A DNA stretch of 64,000 bases from Linum tenue (lineage: Eukaryota > Streptophyta > Magnoliopsida > Malpighiales > Linaceae). Location: positions 23,844,492-23,908,491 of the forward strand of contig CAMGYJ010000002.1 in assembly GCA_946122785.1 (NCBI GenBank), read 5' to 3'. How positions within the stretch are numbered: position 1 is the stretch's first letter; the number at the start of each line of letters is the position of its first letter. Below the pieces are notes generated by a model, which worked only from the letters and a program-made list of their open reading frames with translations, was not told where the DNA came from and made no database searches. Shown piece after piece: positions 34,201-44,590 of the stretch. Position numbers and translations under genes: made by a program.

Positions 34201-35623
34201 AGCACTAATGCGCAGTCACCTCAACAAGAAACAGACATTGCACAATTCAGGGCAATACTGTGTTCCCATCAGTTTACCATATACGACACTATAATGAAGG
34301 ACATTACTGGCTCAACATGACATTAACGAATGCATAACCAGATGGCACAAAAGAATCAGAAAGGGAGGAGTCAAGTTCAAACCACTATCAGACGAAAAGC
34401 CCTTGCTCCAAATTTGCTTAGTGCCCATTAGGTCTATGGTTGCAAAAACATCCCTGCATTCAAGAACTCAACAATTCAGTAATTAACTAAATTAGACTAA
34501 ACATAAACTCAAGAATATAAATCACGATCAGCATCTAGCTCCCATTGTCTATATCATTTACCTAGCAAATCTCATTGTACTGAGGCAGCATAACCTATTG
34601 ACATCTAAATAATCAAGGAGATCGATCCACTTCATATGGATTTCCTATCCAGATATTTAAGCACTTATTATAGAACGAGCAATGCATTGGTTTTCTTTTC
34701 TTACACATGTATAAGTAATTTATTTGAAATAGTAGCACTGGAGCTAACAATAGATACACAGAGCCACAGGGTATAAGGGTTTTTGCTTTCGAACAGCATG
34801 ACACAGAACAAGTTCCCAAAGTTAAATGTTATCATGATCTGTCCACAACTCAACGCATTCAGAATTTATTATCATGACACAGCACTAAATACCAAAGTTG
34901 ACAGTGTCTCTAACCTTTTGGGCGTCAAACTAACTGTAGAACCTGTAACAGTAAGAAAATTTTACATTCAGCATCCATCAAAGAACCATCAGCCAAGAGA
35001 AAACTTGAGAAAATATTACCTTGCAAAACAAGGCGACTATAATTCCGGACATGTCCAATGCCTCTTGGAGCAAGCAAAACCTGTTAACATGGTTTCATAT
35101 CAGAACCTTTCATACTGCCTTTCCTTTTCCAAAGCAAAGATATGGATTCATTCAGAACTAGGGAGAAGCAAGAGACCCAATCACATGATTCAATAATCAC
35201 TAAATCCCGACCCCCGTTCCCTAACATGGCATTCAATTACTCGACATCAACAAGAAAAATGTTCATTCCTTGAACGGATATAGGCAACAAAGATTATCTA
35301 ACTTATAAGTCTCCAAGAATTTAGAAAAGAACAAAATTGTACAGAACCAACTAGTACCTCTGCCTCAGCGACAGAAGCGGCTCTAGGCGTAGATGCTGCA
35401 GCTCGAACGTTCTGCAAAGACTGCTTCAATATCTGACGACAACAACAAAAAAACGAAATTTCCAAGATTCACAAAATATCGATTGAACTCAAAGTACCAG
35501 AAGAACGTCACATATTATACAAAGGGACCCATATAGAATGAATAATAAGAAGATGTCGAATGTCCTAACCGAAGAAGATGCAGCACCAGAAGAGACTCTC
35601 CTCTTGAGAACGCCCAACATCAT
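31273..35623 (-). CDS. 2-oxoglutarate dehydrogenase E2 (dihydrolipoyl succinyltransferase), mitochondrial
   Basis: E2 core of the 2-oxoglutarate dehydrogenase complex; it transfers succinyl from lipoamide to CoA in the TCA cycle. Coding exons in gene order: 35623-35570, 35432-35358, 35080-35020, 34466-34383, 34052-33978, 33890-33835, 33740-33696, 33603-33340, 33233-33139, 32635-32545, 32458-32348, 31794-31600, 31464-31273, giving 465 residues. Order of parts: mitochondrial presequence ([12 protein letters not shown]...); lipoyl domain ([13 protein letters not shown], lipoyl Lys135 in ETDKVTID); a Lys/Pro/Ala linker without a peripheral-subunit-binding domain, as in plant enzymes; and the catalytic domain ending [10 protein letters not shown] (His436, Asp440). 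Intron 10 has a GC donor (AAG|GCAAGA, 32543-32544). The acceptor before exon 4 (34466) was chosen because the nearer AG at 34454 breaks the frame. Gene identity is certain; that one junction is less so. Confidence 0.94.
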
Positions 35624-35633
35624 AGCTTCGATC

Positions 35634-35990
35634 TCTGCTTCAACAATCAGAAGAAACGAACAGACTCTTCAAACAAAATTCTCACCAAGCAGAATCCATC
35701 ATAACGCATAAAGCCAACAGAACCAAAAAGGTTTTCAGACGCAAAACGCACGCAACGCATAATCTTCAACATAAAAGGGATCGCACGAATGATTCGGAAA
35801 ATGCAGAGGGAGCACATACCTGTTAGGAGCCGATGGACGGCGGGTCTTTGACCGGAGGGAATCGAGAGGAATACGGAAAGGCTTGATACCGAACGGCAAG
35901 TAGGGTTTCCCTTTTGGGGGCACAGAGAGAGACGAGGAGAGGAGAAAATGGAAAGGGAGACGGTGGGGGAAAGGTCAGAGCCGCGAAGCC
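35634..35990 (-). other. 5' leader of the E2 gene with a probable leader intron
   Basis: On the minus strand CCTAACAG|GTATGTGCTC at about 35820/35819 is a good donor, and TTGAAGCAG|AGATCGAAGCT just upstream of the ATG (acceptor near 35635) is a good acceptor. This suggests an untranslated first exon upstream of 35820 and an intron of about 185 bp. The exact transcription start is not visible. Confidence 0.55.
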
Positions 35991-36158
35991 TTGATTCTGA
36001 GCATGTTCCATCCCTGTGTAGACACTTCATAGGCCTTGCGAGTTGGATACGTGGCATTCTCTCATTCGTTGAACTATTATATTGTTTTAAGACCATAATT
36101 CATGGTTGACCAATTTTATTTTTCGCCCTTCCATAGTTATATTATTGTTGGGTCAAGA

Positions 36159-36440
36159 TTTTTTTTTTTTTTTCGCAAAGTCAGTTGTTATAAAATCAGA
36201 CATATAGAGAAAATAAAAAAAGCGCGGGAGTCGACCAATAGTCGAACTCCCGATGAGAGGGTCTTTTATGCCACATGATGGGCAGTCCTATTGAGACAAC
36301 AAAGAACAAAACAGAAAGAAACCCAACTACAGAGAGAAGCCGAGCCCTGAGTATCCTGCAAGATAGTTCCATCCTGATCATGAGCCAAGTCACCTGTCTG
36401 AGGAAGTCTCTCCGATAACGGGAGCTCTTCTGCGTGCCCC
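36159..36440 (-). mobile_element. LINE 3' tail remnant, sister of 725-1087
   Basis: The minus strand reads CSWVSFCFVLCCLNRTAHHV, one stop, then KTLSSGVRLLVDSRAFF, followed by an A tail seen as T at 36159-36173. The tail region closely matches 725-1087, so both are truncated copies of one family. Confidence 0.65.
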
Positions 36441-37364
36441 TACAAAAAAAAAAAACACAAGCGTCCCCACTGTAGGATAACTAAGCTCCACCAAATGGAC
36501 TTAAACAAGCCATTAAGACTTAGTAGGATACACCGAATCCAAAACTATGTCAAATTAATTTTTTTTAAGAATAGTTAAAGAAATGCTATAAAAAAAGGAC
36601 GAAATTGACAAATAAAATGAATAAAAGGGAGGGTAAGTATCAAAAGAAAACAAATAAAAATTACTAATAAATAATGAAGGAAAAGTATAGCGGTTAATTA
36701 AAAAAATAAAGAAAATAAAAAATGACTAAATTGCAATGAAGTAAAAAAAAGAAACTGAAGAGTCTGTTTGAGTTACTTACCTGGAGCAGTTACGTCATTC
36801 CAAAAGGTGTGAAATTTTAATTAATTAAAAACACAGTTACCATTTACTTGCAGCAGATCTCACTGGAAACGTCTGTTCAGTTACCCCAGGTAACCGTCTG
36901 TCTTCTCACCTTTCTCCTCTCTGTCTCTATCCTTCGTCTCCACCTCCGGCCGTCATCATCCGGTCACAGAAGTCGTCATCATCCGGCTGTCATCACACAG
37001 ATCTCATCTCTCACAATGACCACAAAATCAGTCCCTCCTTCCAAGCGACCTAGTCCCGGGGCTGAAGATCCCAATCTCCTAATTCAGTTCACTAGTCACA
37101 GACCCGGCCACTTAGCCAGATTCAGTTCACAATCACGTATATATCAATAGCAATTTTTATTTGAACTACGCATTAGCATAAGAAATTCTTAATTCATCAA
37201 GTACTCTAAACAATCGAATTTACTGGTGGAATAAGAAAATCCCAATTATTAAATTCGTGAACAATTTAAAAGGATCAACATCATACTGTTTTTCGATATT
37301 TTAATGACTAATAGAATAAAATTGTTACAAAAATGAAATAATTTATCTGCATCATTAATTGTCT
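36441..37364. other. Intergenic, no gene supported
   Basis: AT-rich spacer. The region 36880-37140 is pyrimidine-rich (CTCTCTGTCTC, CTCCACCTCCGG) like a plant 5' leader, and a 100-codon frame spans it. That frame has no recognisable domain and I do not call it a gene. Confidence 0.4.
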
Positions 37365-37924
37365 CTTCCTTCTGGGTAATTAGCATAAAAGGTCACAAAC
37401 CTATACACTTTGTACAAAACGGTCACAAACCTTTCATTTTGCACGTTTCAATAACATATGTTTAGACTAATAACAAAACGGTAATTCCGTCCATCTCCAT
37501 CCAAAAAACTGTTAGTTATGTCCAGTCAACACGCCACGTCACTTCAGATATTAATAAAAAATTAATGACCAAACCAATTGAACCGAAAACTGTAATTCTA
37601 TAAAACCCATCCGAAATCTTGGAGGTAGAAACACTGCCGCTTTCCTCTGCGGCTGTACAGAGCGATTCAGCTACTAGAATCGCCGCCAGCCCATAAAAAT
37701 TCCCCACCGCCAAACGCACCGATCACCTCCGCTGCTTGCATCACCGGACTAAACCAAACACCCGCCATCGTTTGCCTCCTCTTTGCCTGGCATGCTCGCC
37801 CGAGGAGAGGTTCGCATATATTGTGTAGGCTATAAAATGCATCATCTATCCAACCCATGAGAACTTCCTCGCTGACCCACATGAAATCGAGTTCGCAATC
37901 TCTATCTGACAATCAACAACTCCC

Positions 37925-38062
37925 ATGGCAGCAGTAGCAGATTACTCTGTCGTCTTTCGACCAGATAATGAAGCTTCTCGATGGAAGAAAATCGTCATAT
38001 TCCTCGACTACGATGGCACCCTTTCCCCATTTTCGAAAGACCTTGATCGTGCTTTCATGTCC
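37925..38062 (+). pseudogene. Trehalose-6-phosphate phosphatase fragment, 5' part
   Basis: The frame from ATG 37925 reads into [20 protein letters not shown] and DRAFMSKK, the HAD motif I region of plant TPPs (usual text [20 protein letters not shown]). The nucleophile Asp and second Asp of DYDGT are kept, but only about 46 residues of a normally 350-400-residue protein are present. After MSKK the similarity stops, at an ancestral exon boundary by comparison with the right-hand piece. Confidence 0.8.
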
Positions 38063-38135
38063 AAAAAGCTTCGTCATTTCAACTCCCAAGAAGAACAAAA
38101 TTGGAAAGACTAAAAACTTTGCTCTGTTTTTTCTT

Positions 38136-40047
38136 CCCTTTATTTCTTTTTTTTTTTTTGGGTAAAAGGATAGACGCATTGCGCCTAAGTTACATTAGAA
38201 ATAGATCGTTCGTGGGAAACTCCCATTACATCATGACGGATCCATTGAACAAGATTCACGTCGTACACATTGAAGAGATGTGTACCAAAATCATAATCAT
38301 GAGCCTTGCACGCCAAGTAATCGGCTGCAAAATTGGCCTCTCTATACACATGGGAAATTCGAACATCCCATTGCCGATTCAAAATGTGGTTGAATTGTTT
38401 AGCAATGTTGTCGTGCCGGTGATCATCTTCAAACCTGTTGTTGATGATAGTAACAGCCGTTGTTGAATCAACATTTAGTTGAATCTTCCGAAACCCTTCT
38501 TTCCAAGCGATTTTGAGTCCTTCCAATGCTCCCCTTAGCTCCGCTGCCGTGATGGAACATGAGCCAAAGTTGCAGACGTAGGCACCGAGGCACCTTCCCA
38601 GATGGTCACGAAACAAGCCTCCAGCAGCAGCTTCATTTCCAGGATGAAGAACAGACCCGTCAGATTGAAGTTGAATCCATCCCTCGTCAGGTGGCTTCCA
38701 ACTAACCAGATCATCCTGCTTCTTCCCCTTGAATAGAGTACTTGTTTTATGCAAATTGCTGTGAGCTTGACCAACAATGTTGAACCAAGCATTTATCTTG
38801 GCATGGAGGCCATCTCTGTTGAAAGTTTTCCCTTCCATGACCTCCTCGTTCCTTTGTTTCCAAAGTTGCCAGCAGATGATGCCAAACTCTGTAGCAGTGT
38901 CTTCATTCTTAATGTTCCGCTCAAACCAAGCATCAAAAGGCATGTTCCTGCTTCTATCAATTTCCCTGTTCTGAAACTTATCCCAAGTTGATTTTGCTTT
39001 GCTGCATTTCCTCAGGATGTGCTCAATAGTCTCTTCTTCAGTTTTGCAGTGATTACATTTGTCGTTGATGGTGAGCTTTCTTCTAGACCTCTCCTTGTTA
39101 GTAAGAAGTCGATCATGTGTGACTAGCCACAGGAAGAACTTGATCCTGTTAGGTCCCCTCCACTTCCAAAGCTCCTTCCATCTTCCATTGACCTCCATCT
39201 CTTCAGCATCCGCAGCAAGTGTGTATGCTGATTTGAGTCTGAATCTGCCGTCCTTCTCAAGTCCCCAGAACGTGGTATCTTCTCCTAATTCAGGGTCAGG
39301 AGCCTCCATTCCTGCAATGGCATTCAAAATATCATTAGGGAGGTACTGTCTTAGCCTCTCCCAGTCCCACTCACCTTCTTCTGTAGTCCAATCAGCAACA
39401 GCAGAGCCCTTTTCCTCCTCCGAAATATCAGTTATAGTGTGGTCAGCAAGGATGGTTTCATTGTCGAGCCAGGGCTGCATCCAGAAGAGGGTAGACTTCC
39501 CATCCCTGATACTCCAGCAGGTAGCATGTTGCATGAGTTGCATTCCTTTCACAATCGCCTTCCACAAGTTTGAGTGGTTGGTTTTCTTCATGGCAAGAAT
39601 AACCCCATTCTTCTGTTTGAAGTATTTGCCCTGCAAGACTTGAACCCACAAGTCAGAACCGTTGTTAAGCATGTGCCATCCAAGTTTGATTATAAATGCC
39701 ATGTTCATATTTCTAGTTGACTTAAGGCCAAGACCTCCCTGCTCTTTAGGCTTACAGATTTTATCCCAGGAGATCAGATGAATCTTTCTTTTCCCTTCCC
39801 TAGACCCCCAAACAAAGTCCCTGACTTTCCTATCAATGGCATCACAAATTGAGGCAGGAAGAAAGGTGGTCTGCATAGCATAAGTAGGGAGGGCATTCAA
39901 CACAGAGACAGCCAGAGTCACTCTCCCAGCAAGAGAGAGAGTTCTAGCTTTCCAACTTGAGAGCTTCTGATCAATCCTATCAAGTATGTACTTATAGGTG
40001 GACTTGGTAATGCGCCCGTGAATCACAGGGACCCCCTTTCTTTCTTT
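38136..40047 (-). mobile_element. 5'-truncated LINE inserted in the captured TPP fragment
   Basis: A LINE on the minus strand, with its poly(A) seen as T at about 38146-38159 and its 5' end near 40033. The flanks CCCTTTATTTCTTT (38136-38149) and CCCTTTCTTTCTTT (40034-40047) are a 14-bp target duplication with one mismatch. Only the second half of ORF2 is present, as expected from incomplete reverse transcription. Confidence 0.85.
38185..40026 (-). CDS. LINE ORF2 fragment: RT end, zf-RVT and RNase H
   Basis: An open frame of 613 codons without a stop. It starts in the post-catalytic part of the LINE reverse transcriptase (SLAGRVTLAVSVLNALPTYA), continues through the zinc-binding zf-RVT domain (about residues 250-345; FFLWLVTHDRLLTNKERSRR then CNHC) and ends with an RNase H domain carrying its acidic residues (QSDGSVL, AAELRGALEG, LNVDSTTAV, ANFAADYLA). 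The RT palm with YXDD is missing, so it cannot retrotranspose itself. The clean frame says it inserted recently. The first Met is simply where the truncation falls. Confidence 0.8.
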   Translation of the reverse strand: MIHGRITKSTYKYILDRIDQKLSSWKARTLSLAGRVTLAVSVLNALPTYAMQTTFLPASICDAIDRKVRDFVWGSREGKRKIHLISWDKICKPKEQGGLGLKSTRNMNMAFIIKLGWHMLNNGSDLWVQVLQGKYFKQKNGVILAMKKTNHSNLWKAIVKGMQLMQHATCWSIRDGKSTLFWMQPWLDNETILADHTITDISEEEKGSAVADWTTEEGEWDWERLRQYLPNDILNAIAGMEAPDPELGEDTTFWGLEKDGRFRLKSAYTLAADAEEMEVNGRWKELWKWRGPNRIKFFLWLVTHDRLLTNKERSRRKLTINDKCNHCKTEEETIEHILRKCSKAKSTWDKFQNREIDRSRNMPFDAWFERNIKNEDTATEFGIICWQLWKQRNEEVMEGKTFNRDGLHAKINAWFNIVGQAHSNLHKTSTLFKGKKQDDLVSWKPPDEGWIQLQSDGSVLHPGNEAAAGGLFRDHLGRCLGAYVCNFGSCSITAAELRGALEGLKIAWKEGFRKIQLNVDSTTAVTIINNRFEDDHRHDNIAKQFNHILNRQWDVRISHVYREANFAADYLACKAHDYDFGTHLFNVYDVNLVQWIRHDVMGVSHERSISNVT

Positions 40048-40126
40048 AGATGAGGACGTATGTTAAAAAGCTGGCTAGGTGTTTCCCATTGCCATAATGA
40101 GAGGAATATGCAGGGACAAGGTACAT
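40047..40126 (+). pseudogene. Trehalose-6-phosphate phosphatase fragment, 3' part
   Basis: Just after the LINE, a forward frame from ATG at about 40049 reads MRTYVKKLARCFP, the TPP text that normally follows FMSKK. After a frameshift it reads IMRGICRDKV, corresponding to the TAIVSGRCRDKV region. CTTTAG immediately before it could be the ancestral intron acceptor. Frameshift and length rule out a working enzyme. Confidence 0.65.
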
Positions 40127-40624
40127 TAATGTCGTGCAACTGATGCAGCTGAGATTTCTAGCTATGCGGACCTCTCCTCGGGCAAGCAGGCCAGGCGAAG
40201 TGGAGACAGACGGGGAAGGCAATCGGTGGCGGGCGTTTGCTTCAGGCGAGCGATGCGATAATGGGAGTCAGATCGACGGCGGGGAATTTCTATGGGCTGG
40301 CCGAGATTCTAGTAGCTGAATTGCTCTGTACAGCCGCAGAGGAAAGCGACAGTGTTTTTGCCTCCCAAGATTTCGGGTGGGTTGTATAGAATTAGGGTTT
40401 TCGGTTCAATTGGTTTGATTATTAATTTTTTTAGTAATATCTTAAGTGACGTGGCGTGTTGACTGGACATAACTAACGGTTTTTTTGGATGGAGATGGAC
40501 GGAATTACCGTTTTGTTATTAGTCTAAACATATGTTATTGAAACGTGCAAAATGAAAGGTTTGTGACCGTTTTGTACAAAGTGTATAGGTTTGTGACCTT
40601 TTATGCTAATTACCCTTTCCTTCT

Positions 40625-41059
40625 TTTCTTGCCTTTCAATAATCTCTTTCTTTTTTTCTCTGCATTTCATTAAACAATAAAATTAAATAATAAAATATTT
40701 ATAAATACAAAGCATCTTTTTTCATTAGAGTAGAATTTACCTTGTCCAAGGTATGAAAAATGTACATGCTATTTTCTTTCTTCCCGTCACCGATCTTTAT
40801 ATCTTTCTCATGATGAACAATGTCTTTCTTCTTCTCAACAACAGCCTCATCTCTAGTACCAGATCCATTATCTCCATCATTACCAGTGTCATTCTTATTA
40901 TCATGCATCATCATTATTAATGTAGATAATTGACGTTTATAAGTACAACATATGGTGGCATTTTATGAAATCATAAGTGATTAGTATATATCAGAGATAA
41001 AATTGAAATATTATCCAAACCGTCAAAGTTTTGGCTACACAAGTGTATTTTGCCTTTAA
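40625..41059. other. Intergenic, nothing recognised
   Basis: AT-rich spacer right of the Mutator-like element. A minus-strand frame (about 40699-40914) is Asp/Lys/Gly-rich low complexity, not a supported gene. Confidence 0.4.
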
Positions 41060-41396
41060 AATATTAGCCAAACCTTTGAGAATATGAAATATTATCCAAT
41101 CCTTAAGTCTCCGTTAATACTTTTGTTAGATAATGATGAACTGGCATATTTTAGGTAAGATGGAAGGAATATGGTGATATGACACTCAAAAAGAATAATT
41201 TTTATTTTTTAATTTATAATTTTAACCAAACCTTTCACGGATTCTAAAATATTAGAGAAAGTGGAATGTGAATACGAAATATTATACAAACCTTCCACGG
41301 ATTCTTCCTTTGTCGTCGTTCCTTCGTTCTTCCTGGGGTCTACTCCGACGCAGAGGCCCATTTCCCGTCACCAACGGCTGCTTCTTTCCACTACTT
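41060..41396. repeat. Partial copy of the AGCCAAAC MITE family
   Basis: From ATATTAGCCAAACCTTTGAG through CGTTAATACTTTTGTTAG to the CCATTTCCCGTCACCAACGG phrase, this matches 42466-42800 closely in the same orientation. It lacks the right inverted repeat, so it is a truncated sibling of the complete element at 42441-42950. Confidence 0.7.
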
Positions 41397-42428
41397 AATA
41401 AGTTGGCCAACAACATATGTGGAGTTAAAAACTTAAAAAGTGAATGGTTTGGCTCTATATGCATAAGTTTGAATTAAATTTGAACCGAGAGTAGTAATTC
41501 GAACCTAAAAGAAATTTCAATTGGTTACATTTCTTGCCAATCTCATCTTGTTTGATGAAATTAAACTTGTAAGTGGACGTTATTGATTGGAATATCCTTG
41601 TTGCCAGAATGACCTTGAAGTTCTTGATGGTGTAGACTCTCTAGTCATGAAACAGAGGTTGAAAATCCTTGATTTTCCCTTTGGGCATTTGGACCCAAAT
41701 ATCATTACCCTCAAGAAGTAAAATAAGTATATTGATAAAACTGTGAGATTTTAATCAGAGTTTTGATTTGTGTGGTTGTAGTTAGTATACTTTTGAGTCA
41801 ATAACTATACTACCGGTACGAAGAATAACATATGTTGCGATTGATTGTCATCCACTTTCTCGAAACTCGACATTGAATAATCCAATCTCACTTTTGAGTT
41901 GTCGGTCGGATATCAATTGAGATTTTATATTGAATAACCTTTCATTAAAACATCACTTAAACAATCAATTTTGTGGATCTTAGAGTAACTCTCAAAAGAC
42001 TTACTAAGCACAAAGTTAATGTATGAATTGCGTAATTAAATAAAAAAACAGAGATAACTTCTTTCTAGAATAAGAATTTCAGCATATATCATCATGGCTA
42101 TTGCATTCGTAGTAAAACTTGGAAATTAGATTTAGAACGAAAATTGAAGAATTGTAGGACTTCAATGCAATTTAATTGTTCCACAACCATGAATATAAGT
42201 GAACTGAAAATAATAATTTGTACAACCAATACATATTAACATGTTAGAAGTAGTACAATGGAAATTTGAATTGAGCAGTAACGATTAAGAAAAGAAACTA
42301 AGTTTAGCGAAACATCAACAAAATTTTAAATGGGATATGCGGGTGAATGTAAGAGAGTAGCAACAATGGCAGCAATAATGGAAGAAAGAATACTTGCAAT
42401 CATTCTTAAGATAATAAATATCAAAGAT
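41397..42428. other. Intergenic, nothing recognised
   Basis: AT-rich sequence between two copies of a MITE family. I find no gene, repeat array or element ends. Confidence 0.4.
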
Positions 42429-42962
42429 AAATAATATTTTTTTAGCCAAACTGTTCACGAATTTAAAATATTAGCCAAACCTTTGAGAATATGAAATATT
42501 ACCCAATCGTTAAGTCTCCGTTAATACTTTCGTTAGATAATGATGAGCTGGCATATTTTAGGTGAGATGGAAGGAATATGGTGACATGACACTGAAAAAG
42601 AACAATTTTTTATTTTTTAATTTATAATTTTAACCAAGCCTTTCACGGATTCTAAAATATTAGAGAAAGTGGAATGAGAATACGAAATATTAGACAAACC
42701 TTTCAAGGATTCTTCCTTTGTTGTCGTTCCTTTCCTTCGTTCTTCCTGAGGTCTACTCTGACGCAGAGGCCCATTTCCCGTTACCAACAGCTGCTTCTCT
42801 CTTTACTCAATAGTAACGACGGCCGAATAGTCTCTGCCGAGAAGATGGAAGGCAATGACTGTTGATGCAAATGGTGGTTAGGTTTGGCTAATATTTCGCA
42901 TTCTCAAAGTTTTGGCTAATATTTTATAATCCGCGAAAGGTTTGGCTGAAAAATAATATTTT
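42429..42962. mobile_element. Mutator-type MITE with long target duplication
   Basis: The element at 42441-42950 (510 bp) has inverted ends TTTAGCCAAAC and GTTTGGCTGAA, with further internal AATATTAGCCAAAC repeats near both ends. The flanks AAATAATATTTT are identical on both sides (42429-42440 and 42951-42962). Up to 12 bp match, a little more than the usual 9-11, so the true ends may lie a base or two off. No coding capacity. Confidence 0.8.
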
Positions 42963-43409
42963 CTCTTATAAATTTTTTTGAAAATATTTTTTAATTCACA
43001 TGACGTTGATGTGTCAAACACGTGAAATGACGATTAGTTTACGTGTATTCTGTTAAGGCTAACGTTAACAGAATGGCTATAATTGTATAGCATTATAAAA
43101 GGTTTGACCAATATTTTTTATTTTCTAAGATTTACTTACCCAATAATCAATATATATGGAATATTACTTCTATCGGAGAAGGCAATTATGGGGGACCGGT
43201 TACTATGACAACACACCTTGTGTTGTTATAGTGACAACACTAGTCTTCCACCAATAGGAAGGTAGGAATGTGATGACTTTTTATTAGTTGAGTTGACCTA
43301 GTGTAAAATCAAAACAGGGGTATAATTGTCATTATGAAAATATGTTTAAATAATAATTAAAAAATTAAAAAAAATATTTTTGTATTTTCTGCCCAAAAAT
43401 TTAGTCGTC

Positions 43410-43575
43410 AGAAATTGATTGCCGGTCACCGGAATATGCTTTTTGTCGCCGGAATATGCTATTTGTCGCCGGAATATGCTTATCGGCGTCGGAATATGTT
43501 TACCGGCGTCAGAATCTTGTCATCCGGGCCGGAATATGCCTATCAGCGTCGGAATCTGCTCACTGACGGTCACCG
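43410..43575 (+). repeat. Short tandem repeat, GCCGGAATATGCT units
   Basis: Six or seven diverged units of about 21-24 bp share (T)CGCCGGAATATGCT or the variant GGCGTCGGAATATG. The array directly precedes the 21-bp minisatellite, and its spacing is similar, so the two may be one decayed array. Confidence 0.6.
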
Positions 43576-43609
43576 GAGTTCAGTCAACGGTCAACGATCA
43601 TCGGATGTT

Positions 43610-44120
43610 ATGGTTAGCATTGTGAGATTTATGGTTTGGTTTCAAAAACTTTGTGGTTTGCAGTGTGAGGTTTCTGGTTTGTTTTAATATATTTGTGGTC
43701 TGCATTAGGACGTTTATGGTTGTGGTTTGATTTACTGTGTTTGTGGTTTGCATTAGGAGGTTTCTGGTGTGCTTCGCAAATGTTGTGGTTTGCTTTGTGA
43801 GGTTTGTGGTTTGTTTTAGGAGATTTATGGTATGCATTCAGAGGTTTCTGGTTTGCATTAAGAAATTTCTGGTGTGCTTTCGAAACTTTTGTGGTTTGCT
43901 TTGCGAGGTTTCTGGTTTGTTTTAGGAGATTTGTTGTATGCACTAGGAGGTTTCTGGTTTGCTTTACCGTGTTTGTGGTTTGTATTAGGGGGTTTCTGGT
44001 GTGCTTTAGAAATATTTCTGGTTTGTTTTACCGTGTTTCTGGTATGTTTTAGACAATTTATGGTCCGCATTAGGAGATTTCTGGTATGCTTTCGAAATAG
44101 TTGTGTTATGCTTTGTGTGG
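43610..44120 (+). repeat. 21-bp minisatellite, about two dozen units
   Basis: The unit is of the type GTGGTTTGCTTTGTGAGGTTT, with variants such as CTGGTTTGTTTTAGGAGATTT and ATGGTATGCATTCAGAGGTTT. GTGTGCTTTCGAAA-type units recur every five or six units, which hints at a higher-order repeat. Because 21 is a multiple of three, all six frames tend to stay open; forward frames read repeated VCFxxF heptads. I regard those frames as a by-product of the repeat. Confidence 0.85.
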
Positions 44121-44288
44121 TTTGTTATTCTATCCAACGTTCTTACTAGATGAATGGAATTAGTAAAAATAATTAGTAATGTGTATACTTAACAGGTTCG
44201 TATACATAAATAATTACATAGTTCTCTCTTAATTAATTATGTTTTCACACCTAATTAATTCTTGTCTCGCTAATTCGTTTTAAAATAA

Positions 44289-44325
44289 CTAGCTTTCTTC
44301 CCGGCCAATTGCCGGGTTACTTTTA
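44289..44325 (-). mobile_element. Helitron 3' terminus
   Basis: On the minus strand CCCGGCAATTGGCCGGG forms a short hairpin, followed by AAGAAAG, then CTAG and a T of the host. Hairpin, then a few bases, then CTAG inserted before T is the canonical 3' end of a plant Helitron. The body would extend to higher coordinates. I could not fix the 5' TC end; TCTATCTATCTATC at about 45393-45410 (minus) is one weak candidate. Confidence 0.65.
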
Positions 44326-44334
44326 TGTTAGTCT

Positions 44335-44590
44335 AAATTAATATGATGTTCAAACTATTTGTGATTTGTTAATATTTTAGGTTAATACAATTATTTTTAG
44401 TTATAAATCTGTGTTTTTAATATGAAAATCACTTTAAATTCATCAAATTATGTACCCAATATGATGTGAAAACTATTTGTGATTTGTTAATATTTTAAAT
44501 TAATACAATTATTTTTAATTATAAATCTGTGTTTTTAGTACGAAACTCACTTTAAATTCATCAAATTATACCCAATATGATGTGAAAAGA
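44335..44590 (+). repeat. Tandem duplication of about 122 bp, inside the Helitron region
   Basis: Two copies of AATATGATGT...ACTATTTGTGATTTGTT...ATCAAATTAT lie head to tail (about 44340-44461 and 44462-44580) with few differences. No coding content. Confidence 0.75.

Larger units (their letters stand above)
37365..40624. mobile_element. Long-TIR Mutator-like element with a captured TPP gene fragment
   Basis: The element spans 37374-40615 (3,242 bp). Inverted repeats of about 450 bp (37374 to about 37825, and about 40165-40615) start GGGTAATTAGCATAAAAGGT on the left and mirror on the right. The 9-bp flanks CTTCCTTCT (37365-37373) and TTTCCTTCT (40616-40624) are a target duplication with one mismatch. 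There is no transposase. The interior is a trehalose-6-phosphate phosphatase fragment split by a LINE. This is the architecture of a Pack-MULE, a non-autonomous element that has copied host gene sequence. Confidence 0.85.

Noticed and set aside
36848..37150. A 100-codon forward frame left of the TPP-carrying element
   Set aside because: Pyrimidine-rich sequence giving Ser/Pro/Leu/His low complexity; no homology recognised, so not called a gene.
43598..43943. Open frames rich in Thr/Asn/Lys or Cys/Phe across the minisatellite
   Set aside because: They follow directly from a 21-bp repeat, which keeps frames open on both strands; no promoter, start context or known protein similarity.
43410..44120. 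Spaced repeats that might suggest a CRISPR array
   Set aside because: The units are tandem with no unique spacers, and the sequence is a plant nuclear genome.
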